A stretch of 64,000 nt of DNA from Lysinibacillus antri (GCF_003977595.1 NZ_RYYR01000010.1:62001-126000); one strand, 5' to 3'. Counted from the first letter of the stretch, positions 8,807 to 18,919 are shown. A program made the numbers and translations. The notes: generated from the letters alone by a model not told the origin.

Positions 8807-8831
8807 CCTTAATGATGCAATGGCGGATAAA
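8803..8831 (+). promoter_or_regulatory. Candidate icmF promoter
   Basis: TTGACC (8803-8808) and GATAAA (8826-8831) are separated by 17 bp, directly after the terminator T run. The -10 lies inside the first 21-bp repeat unit. The -10 is imperfect, so this is tentative. Confidence 0.4.
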
Positions 8832-8883
8832 TCACAAAATTTGGCGGATAAACAAAGAAAAATGGCGGAAATAACAAAAGCTT
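8821..8883 (+). repeat. 21-bp tandem repeat TGGCGGATAAA, three units
   Basis: TGGCGGATAAAT, TGGCGGATAAAC and TGGCGGAAATAA begin at 8821, 8842 and 8863, an exact 21-bp period. The same repeat occurs at 23897 and 23918 before prfA. Because 21 bp is seven codons, a frame opening at ATG 8820 reads as heptads (MADKSQN, LADKQRK, MAEITKA) and stays open to 8924, overlapping the icmF start. I see no ribosome-binding site for it. Confidence 0.7.
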
Positions 8884-8910
8884 CACGTTCATTGAAAGGG
8901 GTAAACATGT

Positions 8911-11900
8911 ATGGTGAAAGTTGATGAAAAAGCAGAAAAAAACGGGGTATATAAACCAACACATCACGTGCGTTTTGTAACGGCATCTAGTTTATTTGAT
9001 GGGCACGATGTATCAGTCAATATTATGCGCAGAATTTTACAAGCGAGCGGGGCGGAAGTAATTCACCTTGGACACAATCGTTCCGTAGAAGAAGTAGTCA
9101 ATGCGGCCATCCAAGAAGATGCGCAAGCTGTTGCCATTTCTTCCTACCAAGGGGGGCATATGGAATACTTCAAATATATGCACGACCTGTTAAAAGAAAA
9201 AGGAGCACCACATATCAAAATTTACGGAGGCGGCGGAGGGGTTATTCTTCCACGCGAAATTGAAGAGCTTCACCAATATGGCATTGCGGGCATTTTCTCG
9301 CCTGAGGATGGTATGAAGCTCGGCTTGCAAGGGATGATTAACAAACAATTAGAAGGAGCCGATTTTTCCACATTATCGGGCAACTATTTAGAACGATTTG
9401 AACAATTGTCAACGGATACTCCGGAAATTTTAGCAAATCTAATTACAGCCGTTGAAATTGGTGGGGATGGCGAAACGGCAAACTTACTTGCTGAAGCCCG
9501 GAAAAGAACAAAAAACACTCCTGTATTAGGTATTACTGGCACAGGTGGCGCAGGGAAATCTTCCTTAACAGATGAATTAATTCGTCGCTTCTTACGAGAG
9601 TTCCCTGACAAAAAAGTAGCGATTATCTCAGTAGATCCAACGAAACAAAAAACAGGTGGTGCGTTACTGGGTGACCGTATTCGCATGAATGCCATCTTTG
9701 ATAACCGAGTGTATATGCGAAGTCTTGCAACACGTGGTTCTAGAACGGAACTATCAGCTTCAATTGGCGAGGTTCTGGATATTGTTAAAGCAGCTGGTTA
9801 CGATTTAATCATTGTTGAAACAAGTGGGATTGGTCAAGGAGATGCAGAAATTACGAAATATACGGATTTATCGATGTATGTGATGACAAGTGAATTCGGT
9901 GCACCGACGCAGCTTGAAAAGATCGATATGATTGACTATGCCGATTTAATCGCCATTAATAAATTTGAGCGAAAAGGTTCTGAGGATGCACTACGCCAAG
10001 TTCAAAAGCAATATCAACGTTCCCATGAATTATGGTCAGAAAACTTGGATACAATGCCAGTATATGGAACAATTGCAAGCCAATTCAATGATAAAGGAAC
10101 CAATTCATTATTTGCAGCACTTGTAGCGAAAATTAATGAGAAATTCCAGTACAATTGGCAAACATCCTACGAGCAATTTGTCAAAACGCAAAAGCAAGAT
10201 GTCATTATACCAAACGACCGTCGATATTATTTACGTGAAATTGTTGATACGGTACGAAATTATCATAAGCAAGCAAGTCAACAAGTAGAGCTAGCCCGCA
10301 AATTATACCAACTAGAAGGCGCTATTTCGCAAATTGTTGATACGAAATCAGAAAATGCATTAATTCAATCGCTACAATCTCTTGCAGATAGCGTGAAAGA
10401 CGAATTATCCGCAGAATCGAAACGTATATTAAACAATTGGGAAAAAATTAAGGCCATGTATGCGGGCGATGAATATATCACAAAAGTGCGTGATAAAGAA
10501 ATTCGTACGATCTTAAAAACGACTTCTTTATCAGGGACAAAAATTCCGAAAGTTGTATTACCTAAATTTAAAGATTACGGTGAAATCCTTCGATGGGTCT
10601 ATGCAGAAAATGTACCAGGAGAGTTTCCATATACTGCGGGCGTTTTCCCATTCAAACGAGAAGGGGAAGATCCAAAGCGTCAATTTGCTGGAGAAGGCAC
10701 ACCGGAGCGGACAAATAGACGTTTCCACTACCTTTCAAAAGATGATGATGCAAAACGTTTATCGACTGCTTTTGATTCCGTAACACTTTACGGTGAAGAT
10801 CCTGATTACCGTCCTGATATTTATGGGAAAGTTGGGGAGTCGGGTGTTAGTGTTTGTACGTTAGATGATATGAAAAAGTTGTATGCAGGATTTGATTTAT
10901 GTGCACCATCTACTTCTGTTTCAATGACAATTAATGGGCCAGCTCCAATTATTTTAGCGATGTTTATGAATACAGCGATCGATCAGCAAGTGAAAAAGCT
11001 TGAAGAAGAGCTTGGCCGTACACTAACGGTAGAAGAGTTTACCCAAGTTCGAAAAGAAACTCTGCAAGTTGTGCGCGGTACCGTACAGGCAGATATTTTA
11101 AAAGAAGATCAAGGTCAAAATACATGCATTTTCTCTACAGAGTTTGCGCTTCGTTTAATGGGCGATATTCAGCAGTATTTTATTGACAATAAAGTGCGAA
11201 ACTATTACTCCGTTTCCATTTCTGGCTACCATATTGCAGAAGCTGGGGCAAACCCGATTTCACAATTAGCCTTTACGTTATCAAATGGCTTTACGTATGT
11301 AGAGTATTATTTAAGTCGTGGCATGAAGATTGATGATTTTGCAGCGAACCTGTCCTTCTTCTTCTCCAATGGACTTGATCCGGAGTATACGGTTATTGGT
11401 CGTGTTGCGCGAAGAATTTGGGCTATTGTGATGCGTGATAAATATGGTGCAAATGAGCGTTCACAAAAATTAAAATATCACATTCAAACGTCAGGGCGTT
11501 CTCTTCATGCACAAGAGATTGACTTCAATGATATTCGTACAACACTTCAAGCATTAATGGCACTGCAAGATAACTGTAATTCTCTTCATACGAATGCCTA
11601 TGATGAAGCAATTACGACACCAACGGAAGAATCGGTACGCCGCGCAATGGCGATCCAAATGATTATTACAAAAGAAAATGGCTTATCAAAAAATGAAAAT
11701 CCATTGCAAGGCTCCTTCATCATCGAGGAGTTAACGGATTTAGTAGAGCAAGCGGTATTAGAGGAATTTGAACGAATCAATGACCGTGGTGGCGTACTAG
11801 GTGCTATGGAGACGCAATACCAACGTGGGAAAATCCAAGAAGAATCGATGTACTACGAGCACTTAAAACATACGGGTGAATTCCCGATTGTTGGGGTCAA

Positions 11901-12180
11901 TACGTATTTAAACCCGAATCCTCCATCAGCCGATGAAATTAATAATATGGAAATTGCTCGGGCGTCAAAGGAAGAAAAGGAATTACAAATTCAAAATTTA
12001 CGTGAATTCCAAAAACGAAACGAAACAGCTATTACGGAAAGCTTAAATAAATTAAAAGAGACAGCACTTTCCGGTGGCAATGTTTTTGCGGAACTAATGG
12101 AAACAGTGAAAGTAGCAAGCCTTGGCCAAATCACAAAAGCGTTATATGAAGTTGGAGGCCAATATAGAAGAAATATGTAA
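8911..12180 (+). CDS. icmF: Fused isobutyryl-CoA mutase (IcmF)
   Basis: A 1089-residue adenosylcobalamin-dependent enzyme interconverting isobutyryl-CoA and n-butyryl-CoA. It is a natural fusion: a B12-binding domain (residues 18-145, with DGHD at 30-33 and His32 as likely cobalt ligand), a MeaI-type G-protein chaperone (P-loop GTGGAGKSS at 210-218, later NKFERKG as base-recognition loop), and the TIM-barrel mutase from about 560. The mutase has TAGVFPF, where methylmalonyl-CoA mutases have a TRGPY-type sequence, favouring the isobutyryl substrate. AAAGGGG lies 9 bases before the ATG. Its product feeds the acyl-CoA dehydrogenases upstream, and the PduO-type enzyme can supply its cofactor. Confidence 0.95.
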   Translation: MVKVDEKAEKNGVYKPTHHVRFVTASSLFDGHDVSVNIMRRILQASGAEVIHLGHNRSVEEVVNAAIQEDAQAVAISSYQGGHMEYFKYMHDLLKEKGAPHIKIYGGGGGVILPREIEELHQYGIAGIFSPEDGMKLGLQGMINKQLEGADFSTLSGNYLERFEQLSTDTPEILANLITAVEIGGDGETANLLAEARKRTKNTPVLGITGTGGAGKSSLTDELIRRFLREFPDKKVAIISVDPTKQKTGGALLGDRIRMNAIFDNRVYMRSLATRGSRTELSASIGEVLDIVKAAGYDLIIVETSGIGQGDAEITKYTDLSMYVMTSEFGAPTQLEKIDMIDYADLIAINKFERKGSEDALRQVQKQYQRSHELWSENLDTMPVYGTIASQFNDKGTNSLFAALVAKINEKFQYNWQTSYEQFVKTQKQDVIIPNDRRYYLREIVDTVRNYHKQASQQVELARKLYQLEGAISQIVDTKSENALIQSLQSLADSVKDELSAESKRILNNWEKIKAMYAGDEYITKVRDKEIRTILKTTSLSGTKIPKVVLPKFKDYGEILRWVYAENVPGEFPYTAGVFPFKREGEDPKRQFAGEGTPERTNRRFHYLSKDDDAKRLSTAFDSVTLYGEDPDYRPDIYGKVGESGVSVCTLDDMKKLYAGFDLCAPSTSVSMTINGPAPIILAMFMNTAIDQQVKKLEEELGRTLTVEEFTQVRKETLQVVRGTVQADILKEDQGQNTCIFSTEFALRLMGDIQQYFIDNKVRNYYSVSISGYHIAEAGANPISQLAFTLSNGFTYVEYYLSRGMKIDDFAANLSFFFSNGLDPEYTVIGRVARRIWAIVMRDKYGANERSQKLKYHIQTSGRSLHAQEIDFNDIRTTLQALMALQDNCNSLHTNAYDEAITTPTEESVRRAMAIQMIITKENGLSKNENPLQGSFIIEELTDLVEQAVLEEFERINDRGGVLGAMETQYQRGKIQEESMYYEHLKHTGEFPIVGVNTYLNPNPPSADEINNMEIARASKEEKELQIQNLREFQKRNETAITESLNKLKETALSGGNVFAELMETVKVASLGQITKALYEVGGQYRRNM

Positions 12181-12192
12181 TTGAGTACAGTG

Positions 12193-12233
12193 AGCGCTTG
12201 CAAATGGTGGATGAGCAAGCGCTACATTTTTTT
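12193..12233 (+). terminator. Rho-independent terminator after icmF
   Basis: A perfect 9-bp stem (AGCGCTTGC / GCAAGCGCT) with a 13-nt loop is followed by ACATTTTTTTC. Confidence 0.85.
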
Positions 12234-12438
12234 CTTCCAATCTGAGCTAATTTTGATTATCATTTCTTAGTTAACATGATATTGTTATTTTAATACACCT
12301 ACTACTAGTTAAGAGAGAGTAATTTCTATTATGTTTTCTATAATGGAGCTAGAATTTACTGTTTTTAATATAATATTTAACAATAACTTCAAGGTTTTGG
12401 ATATAATATAGAATGCGAAAAGAAAGGATGGCAGGCAA

Positions 12439-12597
12439 ATGAAACAATATACACATTACATAATTATACTCGCTTGTCTTTTAGCAACCTTTTTTTTGTA
12501 TAATAAGCAGTTGGGTTCAGTACCTTTGCTTATATTATCAGCATTTCTATTTTATTTAGGAATAAAAGAGATCTATAATATAAAAAACAGTAAATGA
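12439..12597 (+). CDS. Small two-helix membrane protein
   Basis: A 52-residue frame, MKQYTHYIIILACLL onward, with AGAAAGGATGG about 10 bases before the ATG. Residues 7-20 and 29-42 are hydrophobic and would form two membrane helices separated by YNKQLGS; the C-terminus is basic (KNSK). It lies alone between the icmF terminator and rpoE. I do not recognise a family. The ribosome-binding site and membrane-like composition make it more credible than a chance frame. Confidence 0.55.
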   Translation: MKQYTHYIIILACLLATFFLYNKQLGSVPLLILSAFLFYLGIKEIYNIKNSK

Positions 12598-12676
12598 AAC
12601 TAGCATAGTGTATAGTACTTTGTATATAATGGATATTATGCTTAAGATATGTAATGAAAGAAAGGACGTGCACGAG

Positions 12677-13252
12677 TTGAATATTCGTGAAATGACAATA
12701 GAACAATTAGCAGAAGAATCGTTAATTGACTTAGCCTACGCAGTACTAGAAGAGAGAAAATCTCCAATCGCTTTCCACGACTTACTAAAAGAAATTCAAA
12801 CTTTAAACGGTCTAACTGATGATGAAATTCAAGAAAGACTTGTACAGTTTTATACAGATATGAATATTGATGGACGTTTCCTATTAAATCATGAAAATGG
12901 TTGGGGTCTTCGTGAATGGTATAAAGTTGAAACAATTGAAGAAGAAACAGCGCCAACAGTTAAAGCACGTAAACGTAAAACAAAAGCGGTTCTTGATGGA
13001 GACGAAGAAGAGTTGCTTGTTGATGAGGACGATTTAGTCTTTGAAGAGGACTTTGAAGAATTCGTTGATGAAGAAGAAGAGCTAGACGACGAAGAAGATT
13101 TAGATTTTGTTGAAGAAGTAATTGATGATATTGACGAAGTAGATGTCGATGCAGATCTAGATGACGAAATTATTGAAGAAGATGATGGTTTTATCATTGA
13201 TGAAGACGAAGATGAAGAGTTAGAAGAAGAAATAGAGGAAGATGAGAACTAA
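12677..13252 (+). CDS. rpoE: RNA polymerase delta subunit
   Basis: A 191-residue delta factor, which raises RNA polymerase specificity and recycling in Gram-positive bacteria. The N-terminal domain (residues ~5-90) contains the family pattern LVQFYTDMNIDGRFLLNHENGWGLREWY. The C-terminal ~90 residues are almost entirely Asp/Glu, the acidic tail that competes with nucleic acid. I choose the TTG at 12677, with AAAGGA 10 bases upstream, because the encoded start (LNIREMTIEQLAEESLIDLA) aligns with known delta N-termini; the frame open from 12608 is longer but lacks support. It sits immediately before pyrG, as in B. subtilis. Confidence 0.93.
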   Translation: MNIREMTIEQLAEESLIDLAYAVLEERKSPIAFHDLLKEIQTLNGLTDDEIQERLVQFYTDMNIDGRFLLNHENGWGLREWYKVETIEEETAPTVKARKRKTKAVLDGDEEELLVDEDDLVFEEDFEEFVDEEEELDDEEDLDFVEEVIDDIDEVDVDADLDDEIIEEDDGFIIDEDEDEELEEEIEEDEN

Positions 13253-13316
13253 TTTTGGTCTCTGGTTGTAGTCGAACCATTTTTACAGATAGTTAGGTAC
13301 TTTTTTATTTAAGGTC

Positions 13317-13430
13317 TTGACTTCTTTTATATTTCAATATACTCTTTTACTTGGGCTCCATTTGGAATGGAGATTGACCGTGATAAATTCACGCTCCCTC
13401 TGCAAAATTTGCAGGCGGAGCGTTTTTTTA
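13317..13430 (+). promoter_or_regulatory. pyrG promoter and reiterative-initiation attenuator
   Basis: TTGACT (13317-13322) and a TACTCT/TATACT -10 around 13338-13345 precede the start sequence GGGCTC at 13353, the same initial sequence as B. subtilis pyrG. There, low CTP stalls RNA polymerase before the first C and extra G residues are added, which then block a terminator. Here a terminator stem at 13391-13422 is followed by seven T residues, and its 5' arm is pyrimidine-rich (GCTCCCTCTGC), a suitable partner for a poly-G 5' end. An additional perfect 7-bp hairpin (13356-13372) starts right at the initiation site. The mechanism is inferred from B. subtilis; the elements are visible. Confidence 0.8.
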
Positions 13431-13614
13431 TTTTTTCATTTAACAGGTAAAGTCTTTACCTAAAACGTATAGCTTTGAATAACTCGTGGAATGTTGCTAA
13501 TAGAAGATAGAGTTTTCAAGCTTTTCTTAATTCCCATGAAGGTTCGTCCCGATCAACGAGACAATAACCAAGTAATTAAATCATTCGTAACAGTAGTAAT
13601 AGGAGGAAATCATA

Positions 13615-15210
13615 ATGACAAAGTATATATTTGTAACAGGTGGCGTAGTTTCATCACTTGGAAAAGGGATTGTTGCATCATCTTTAGGTCGACTTTTAAA
13701 AAATCGCGGACTTCAAGTGACAATTCAAAAATTCGATCCGTATTTAAATATCGATCCAGGTACAATGAGTCCATATCAACATGGTGAAGTTTTCGTAACA
13801 GATGACGGTGCAGAAGCTGACTTAGACTTAGGTCACTACGAACGCTTTATCGACATCAATTTAGGTAAGCATTCTACTGTTACTTCTGGACGTGTATATC
13901 AATCCGTTTTAGCGAAAGAACGTCGTGGCGATTATAACGGAAAAACAGTTCAAGTAATTCCTCATGTGACAAATGAAATTAAAGACCGCATTCAACGTGC
14001 TGGCCGTGAAACAAATGCAGATATCGTAATTACAGAAGTAGGCGGTACGGTTGGGGATATCGAATCCCTACCATTCCTTGAAGCAATTCGCCAAATGAGA
14101 TCAGATTTAGGACATAAAAATGTGATGTACATCCACTGTACGTTAATTCCATACATTGCAGCAGCTGGGGAGTTAAAAACAAAACCAACGCAACATTCTG
14201 TAAAAGAATTACGCTCTTTAGGGATTCAACCAAATATTTTAGTTGTCCGTACAGAACAACCAGTTTCTCAAGACATGAGAGAAAAATTAGCGTTATTCTG
14301 TGACGTAACAGCGCGTGACATCATTGAATCGCGTGATGCAGAACATTTATATGAAATTCCTTTAAATCTACATGCACAAGATTTTGACGATATCGTGTTA
14401 GAGCATTTTGGAATTGAAGCACCAGAAGCGGATATGTCTGATTGGAAAGAACTTGTTCATAAAGTGAAAAACCTTTCAAATAAAACACGTATTGCCCTTG
14501 TAGGAAAATACGTAGAACTGCAAGATGCTTATATCTCAGTAGTAGAAGCTTTAAAACACGCCGGATATGTATATGATTCAGAAATCGAAGTAGACTGGGT
14601 TAATGCAGAACATGTCAACGCAGACAATGTAAATGAGCTATTGCAAAATGCGGATGGTATTTTAGTACCGGGTGGCTTTGGTGATCGCGGTATTGAAGGA
14701 AAAATCGCAGCAATTCAATATGCACGTGAAAATGATGTTCCATTCCTAGGAATTTGTTTAGGTATGCAATTGGCAACAATCGAATTTGCTCGTAACGTTC
14801 TTGGATTACAAGGAGCACATTCTACAGAACTAGATAAAGAAACACCATATCCAATTATCGACTTCTTACCGGATCAAAGTGATGAGATTGATTTAGGTGG
14901 AACATTACGTTTAGGTTTATACCCATGTAAATTAAAAGAAGGTTCTCGTGCAATGGCTGCTTATGACGATGAATTAGTATACGAACGTCACCGTCACCGT
15001 TATGAGTTTAACAACGAATTCCGTGAAGCAATGGAAGCAGAGGGTCTAGTATTTTCAGGAACAAGCCCAGACAACCGTTTAGTAGAAATTATCGAATTAC
15101 CAGAGAAAAAATTCTACGTGGCTTGTCAATTCCACCCAGAATTAATTTCTCGTCCACAACGTCCACAACCACTATTCCGTGAGTTTGTTGGGGCTGCATT
15201 TAATAAATAA
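13615..15210 (+). CDS. pyrG: CTP synthase
   Basis: A 531-residue enzyme making CTP from UTP, ATP and glutamine. The N-terminal synthase domain begins [18 protein letters not shown] (P-loop); the C-terminal class I glutamine amidotransferase domain has the nucleophile Cys in GICLGMQ and a His/Glu pair in CQFHPE near the end. Length is normal for the family. AGGAGGAAA lies just before the ATG. Expression is probably controlled by the CTP-sensing attenuator upstream. Confidence 0.97.
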   Translation: MTKYIFVTGGVVSSLGKGIVASSLGRLLKNRGLQVTIQKFDPYLNIDPGTMSPYQHGEVFVTDDGAEADLDLGHYERFIDINLGKHSTVTSGRVYQSVLAKERRGDYNGKTVQVIPHVTNEIKDRIQRAGRETNADIVITEVGGTVGDIESLPFLEAIRQMRSDLGHKNVMYIHCTLIPYIAAAGELKTKPTQHSVKELRSLGIQPNILVVRTEQPVSQDMREKLALFCDVTARDIIESRDAEHLYEIPLNLHAQDFDDIVLEHFGIEAPEADMSDWKELVHKVKNLSNKTRIALVGKYVELQDAYISVVEALKHAGYVYDSEIEVDWVNAEHVNADNVNELLQNADGILVPGGFGDRGIEGKIAAIQYARENDVPFLGICLGMQLATIEFARNVLGLQGAHSTELDKETPYPIIDFLPDQSDEIDLGGTLRLGLYPCKLKEGSRAMAAYDDELVYERHRHRYEFNNEFREAMEAEGLVFSGTSPDNRLVEIIELPEKKFYVACQFHPELISRPQRPQPLFREFVGAAFNK

Positions 15211-15228
15211 TTCCTAAATAAGCTACTT

Positions 15229-15263
15229 AAGAACTATCTCTTGTTAAAGAGGTAGTTCTTTTT
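15229..15263 (+). terminator. Rho-independent terminator after pyrG
   Basis: AGAACTATCTC ... GAGGTAGTTCT arms followed by seven T residues. Confidence 0.85.
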
Positions 15264-15383
15264 TTGCTTAATTCAAAAAATAGATTATACTTATAAAGTA
15301 TAAAAATTTAATTTAATTAAACATTTAATATTTAACCATTTCTTAACATTTAGGGTGTATGATTAAAAAATTGTAACTTAAAA

Positions 15384-15412
15384 AACCTCTTTTCATAAAA
15401 AAAGAGGTTCAA
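15384..15412 (-). terminator. Hairpin downstream of ywjG
   Basis: AACCTCTTTT and AAAAGAGGTT arms separated by a short AT-rich loop lie just past the 3' end of the minus-strand ywjG gene; the flanking A run reads as T on the minus strand. Confidence 0.55.
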
Positions 15413-15437
15413 GGAATAAGAGGATTAAGAAAAACTA

Positions 15438-15971
15438 CTAAAAATCTTCGTCTTCAGAAAGCATTTCGTCATAATTTAACTTAATAGCCTCATATATAAA
15501 TAATGCGGACATTAAGTAGGGAATGATAACTCGTTCTCCTAGTTTTGTTGGATGCGGTAATAGACCTCCTCGAATTTTCATCGAAACATAAGTATAGGCT
15601 AGCGCACTTAATTCATTTGTATCATTTTGTAGTTCACTGGAAACCACTGCAAACGGAATAAAATCTTCATATAATTTTTTTGCGAGAGTTAAAGCTGTTG
15701 GATCTGAGCAACTTGTCGTAAATATACAAACACGATCCACATCACTCACGATGGTTTCAGGTGTCCATTGTGCAAGATTTGTAAACTTTTCGCTTCCGTA
15801 TAAAGCTTTCATTTCAATTGCTTGTAATTCATCGAAACAAGCAAAGTAAACCTTCCCTTGACCTACACTGGCTTGGGCAAGGAGACGAGCAGTTTCTTCA
15901 ATTGCTTCTTCTTCGCTTTGTATAATTCGTTGGAATAATCCACTCATTTGAGTAGAAAGTATTTTTGACAT
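15438..15971 (-). CDS. ywjG: DUF2529 family protein (YwjG-like)
   Basis: A 177-residue protein of the YwjG/DUF2529 family, transcribed opposite to its neighbours between pyrG and spo0F exactly as in B. subtilis. The fold is probably SIS-like: alternating strands and helices with a central CIFTTSCSDPTALTLAKKL segment, but no catalytic assignment is possible. I use the ATG at 15971 because GAGGTGG lies 5 bases upstream; a GTG three codons earlier is part of that ribosome-binding site. Function is unknown. Confidence 0.85.
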   Translation of the reverse strand: MSKILSTQMSGLFQRIIQSEEEAIEETARLLAQASVGQGKVYFACFDELQAIEMKALYGSEKFTNLAQWTPETIVSDVDRVCIFTTSCSDPTALTLAKKLYEDFIPFAVVSSELQNDTNELSALAYTYVSMKIRGGLLPHPTKLGERVIIPYLMSALFIYEAIKLNYDEMLSEDEDF

Positions 15972-16136
15972 TAGTTCCACCTCTTCAAAAAGTATTATAA
16001 AAGCTTAAGTGTGAAAATGTAAAATGCATAGCTATGTTGGAAAGACCAAAACAATATTATATTAATGTTTAGTGATTTAAATTAAGGGAATATATACGGT
16101 AGAGTAGATAACTATTTTTTTGAGGGGACAAAGACT

Positions 16137-16496
16137 GTGAGAAATATATTAATAGTAGACGATCAAAGAGGCATCCGCCTTTTATTAGAAGAAGTGTTAT
16201 TAAAAGAAGGGTACCATGTTGATCAAGCATCGAATGGTATCGAAGCTTTAAAAATCCTAGAAGTACAGGAAATTGACTGTGTTTTATTAGATTTGAAAAT
16301 TCCTGGAATGAATGGTTTGGAGATTTTAAAAAAAATTCGTGAAATGAATTTAACGATTCCTGTATTTATGATGACAGCTTTAGACGGACAAGAAGTTAAA
16401 GAGCAGGCTAAAGATTTAGAAATCGAAAATTGTTTTACAAAACCATTTAATATTTTTGACATCATCCATGAAGTTAATAGAGTGTTAAAAAAATAG
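16137..16496 (+). CDS. spo0F: Sporulation phosphorelay response regulator Spo0F
   Basis: A 119-residue single-domain response regulator passing phosphate from sporulation kinases to Spo0B. The acidic pocket is at Asp8-Asp9, the phosphoacceptor at Asp52 (LLDLKIPGMNG), the conserved Thr at 80 and the Lys at 102 (FTKP). There is no output domain, as expected for Spo0F. The GTG start has GAGGGGA 8 bases upstream. Its place between ywjG and fbaA matches B. subtilis and rules out an unrelated CheY-like protein. Confidence 0.93.
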   Translation: MRNILIVDDQRGIRLLLEEVLLKEGYHVDQASNGIEALKILEVQEIDCVLLDLKIPGMNGLEILKKIREMNLTIPVFMMTALDGQEVKEQAKDLEIENCFTKPFNIFDIIHEVNRVLKK

Positions 16497-16620
16497 TATA
16501 GTACGATCTACGTGAAAACATAAAGTCTAACAAAGTTCCCCGATTAATATAGCTGGTATATGTAGAGAAAAATAGTACTAGTTTTCATAGACGATTTATA
16601 GATTTGTTTCATACTAAGAA

Positions 16621-16897
16621 TTTTTTTGCGCCTGACGCAAGCTTTCGGCGTAGAAAACAATCCCGTCTCCCTTGAGAGACTAAGAAAATGAATAATTTTT
16701 AGAATTCGTTTGATACTATGAAGGTTTTTGCGCCTGACGCAAGCTTTCGGCGCAGAAAAGGGTTGCATCTCGTACTACTTGAGAGATGAGAAAAGTGAAA
16801 GATTTCTGAAATTAATTTAGTACTAATACGGTTTTTGCTCCTTCGCAAAGCTCCGTCGCAGAAAACGATGTAGTCTCACTTGAGAGACTACATCGTT
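16621..16897 (-). repeat. Modular hairpin repeat array, opposite orientation
   Basis: Three repeat units fill the spo0F-fbaA gap. On the plus strand, conserved blocks start at 16627, 16729 (TGCGCCTGACGCAAGC...) and 16836 (TGCTCCTTCGCAAAGC...), 102 and 107 bases apart, each followed by a hairpin of different stem: 5 bp (GTCTC/GAGAC near 16665-16680), 6 bp (CATCTC/GAGATG near 16766-16788) and 14 bp (16864-16877/16884-16897). Read on the minus strand each hairpin is followed by TTCTGCGMCGRAGC, continuing TTGCG, the same order as in the 3328-3580 array. The last hairpin ends in a T run on the plus strand and can act as the spo0F terminator. Confidence 0.75.
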
Positions 16898-16978
16898 TTT
16901 GTTATAGTTAATCTGGAATATTTAATGGAATGTTTTAGCATAATAATTAAAAATTGCGTTCGTAGGAGGATTTTCGAG

Positions 16979-17833
16979 ATGCCATTAGTATCTATGAAAG
17001 AAATGTTAATAAAAGCGAAAAAAGAAGGATATGCGGTAGGTCAATTTAATATAAATAACTTGGAATTTACACAAGCGATTTTACTTGCTGCTGAGGAAGA
17101 GAAATCGCCAGTTATTCTTGGGGTTTCTGAAGGTGCAGGGAAATATATGGGTGGATTTATTTCGGTTGTCCACATGGTAAAAGGCTTAATGGAAAGTTAT
17201 AAAATTACGGTTCCTGTGGCGATTCATTTAGATCACGGTTCAAGCTTTGACAAATGTAAAGAAGCGGTAGATGCTGGTTTTACTTCGGTTATGATTGATG
17301 CTTCTCACCATTCATTTGAAGAAAACGTTAAAATTACATCTGAAGTTGTGGAATATGCCCATGCAAAAGGTGTTTCGGTTGAAGCCGAGTTGGGTACTGT
17401 TGGTGGAGAAGAAGATGGCGTTATTGGCGGCATTATGTATGCAGATCCACAAGAATGTAAAGCGTTAGTTGAACAAACTGCGATTGATTGCTTAGCGCCA
17501 GCTCTTGGTTCTGTTCACGGACCATACAAAGGCGAACCAAACTTAGGATTTGCTGAAATGGAAGAAATCTCGAAATTAACAGATCTTCCACTTGTATTAC
17601 ATGGCGGAACAGGTATCCCAACAAAAGATATTCAACGTTCAATTTCTTTAGGTACTGCAAAAATTAACGTAAATACTGAAAATCAAATTGCTGCAACAAA
17701 AGTCATTCGTGAAATTTTAGATAACGACAAAAAAGTTTACGATCCACGTAAATATTTAGCACCGGCTCGTGATGCGATTAAAACAACAGTTATTGGCAAA
17801 ATGCGCGAATTTGGCAGCTCACAAAAAGCTTAA
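16979..17833 (+). CDS. fbaA: Class II fructose-1,6-bisphosphate aldolase
   Basis: A 284-residue zinc-dependent aldolase of glycolysis and gluconeogenesis. It starts [27 protein letters not shown] lies 8 bases before the ATG at 16979, and the longer frame from 16880 is not supported. Zinc and substrate motifs are present: HLDHGSSFD (residues ~81-89), [22 protein letters not shown] and VLHGGTGI. Length equals that of B. subtilis FbaA. It is followed by the transaldolase-like gene, as in B. subtilis. Confidence 0.96.
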   Translation: MPLVSMKEMLIKAKKEGYAVGQFNINNLEFTQAILLAAEEEKSPVILGVSEGAGKYMGGFISVVHMVKGLMESYKITVPVAIHLDHGSSFDKCKEAVDAGFTSVMIDASHHSFEENVKITSEVVEYAHAKGVSVEAELGTVGGEEDGVIGGIMYADPQECKALVEQTAIDCLAPALGSVHGPYKGEPNLGFAEMEEISKLTDLPLVLHGGTGIPTKDIQRSISLGTAKINVNTENQIAATKVIREILDNDKKVYDPRKYLAPARDAIKTTVIGKMREFGSSQKA

Positions 17834-17973
17834 AAAGAATTAAAGGCAAGCAGATTGTTTTTATTTACTCAGGAATTTGTTTACTATATTGTAAAACTTA
17901 AAGTCCTTCATGTGGGTGATCGTTTCACTAGGAGTGACCACAACTGCTTTTCTTGATTCAATAACGTTTTACA

Positions 17974-18012
17974 GGAGAAGTGTCGTGTTTTATTCGACCT
18001 TCTCTTCATTTT
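17974..18012 (+). terminator. Possible terminator between fbaA and tal
   Basis: GAGAAG-T-GTCG and CGAC-CTTCTC arms around a TGTTTTATT loop, followed by a T-containing tract (TTCATTTTTG). It lies about 140 bases after fbaA and 37 before tal. Confidence 0.5.
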
Positions 18013-18048
18013 TGATATGCGATTATAAGAAATAGGGGAGGAATTATA

Positions 18049-18699
18049 ATGAAATTTTTTATCGATACAGCAAACTTTGAGGAAATTAAAGAAGCCCATT
18101 CTTGGGGGATTTTATCTGGTGTAACAACAAATCCATCGTTAGTGGCAAAAGAGGAAAATGTATCGTTCCATGATCGTCTTCGTGAAATTGCGGAGCTTGT
18201 AAATGGTTCTGTTAGTGGGGAAGTAATTTCTTTAGACGCAGAAGGAATGATTAAAGAAGGTTTAGAACTTGCGGCCATTGCGCCAAATATCACAGTAAAA
18301 TTACCAATGACACCTGAAGGGTTAAAAGCTTGTAAATTCTTCTCTGAAAAAGGCATTAAAACAAACGTAACACTTATTTTCAGTGCGAATCAAGCATTAA
18401 TGGCGGCTCGTGCTGGCGCTACTTATGTGTCTCCGTTCGTGGGTCGTCTTGATGATATCGGTCAAACAGGTTCTGATCTAATTGCAACAATTGCAGATAT
18501 TTTTGCCATTCATGATATCCCAACAGAAATTATTGCAGCATCGATCCGTCATCCACAACACATTCAAGAAGTAGCATTAGCGGGTGCAGATATTGCGACT
18601 ACACCATTTAAAGTTTTAAAACAATTATTCCACCACCCATTAACTGACAAAGGGATTGAAGGATTTTTAGCAGACTGGGAAAAACGTAAATCGCTATAA
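18049..18699 (+). CDS. tal: Transaldolase / fructose-6-phosphate aldolase-like protein
   Basis: A 216-residue class I aldolase of the small transaldolase family (B. subtilis YwjH/Tal). It starts [20 protein letters not shown], and the Schiff-base Lys lies in NITVKLPMT (about residue 84). [13 protein letters not shown] and [13 protein letters not shown] are further family signatures. Short transaldolases of this type can act in the pentose phosphate pathway or as fructose-6-phosphate aldolases; the sequence alone does not separate these. The ribosome-binding site is GGGGAGG. Confidence 0.92.
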   Translation: MKFFIDTANFEEIKEAHSWGILSGVTTNPSLVAKEENVSFHDRLREIAELVNGSVSGEVISLDAEGMIKEGLELAAIAPNITVKLPMTPEGLKACKFFSEKGIKTNVTLIFSANQALMAARAGATYVSPFVGRLDDIGQTGSDLIATIADIFAIHDIPTEIIAASIRHPQHIQEVALAGADIATTPFKVLKQLFHHPLTDKGIEGFLADWEKRKSL

Positions 18700-18919
18700 T
18701 TTGATCAAGTAACTCTTGCAGTCAACATATAAGAATTATTCAATAATATATAAATAAAGGAAAAAATTTGTAAATCTGAAGCTTTAAATTGTGAAAATGG
18801 TAAATAATAAAAGTAATATTATTATTTGGCTACCTTTTTTTAGAAAGTGAACGGATTTGGCTGGATTACGTAAAGGACAATAATAAGTGAAACTTTCCAA
18901 TCATAAGGGAGAACGTGTA

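Noticed and set aside
12889-13197. Minus-strand Ser-rich open frame inside rpoE
   Set aside because: It is the complement of the Asp/Glu-codon tail of the delta subunit (GAA/GAT reads as TTC/ATC), not a gene.
16040-16136. Sigma-H promoter before spo0F
   Set aside because: Expected from B. subtilis, but the GGGAATAT-like match lacks a convincing -10 at the right distance.
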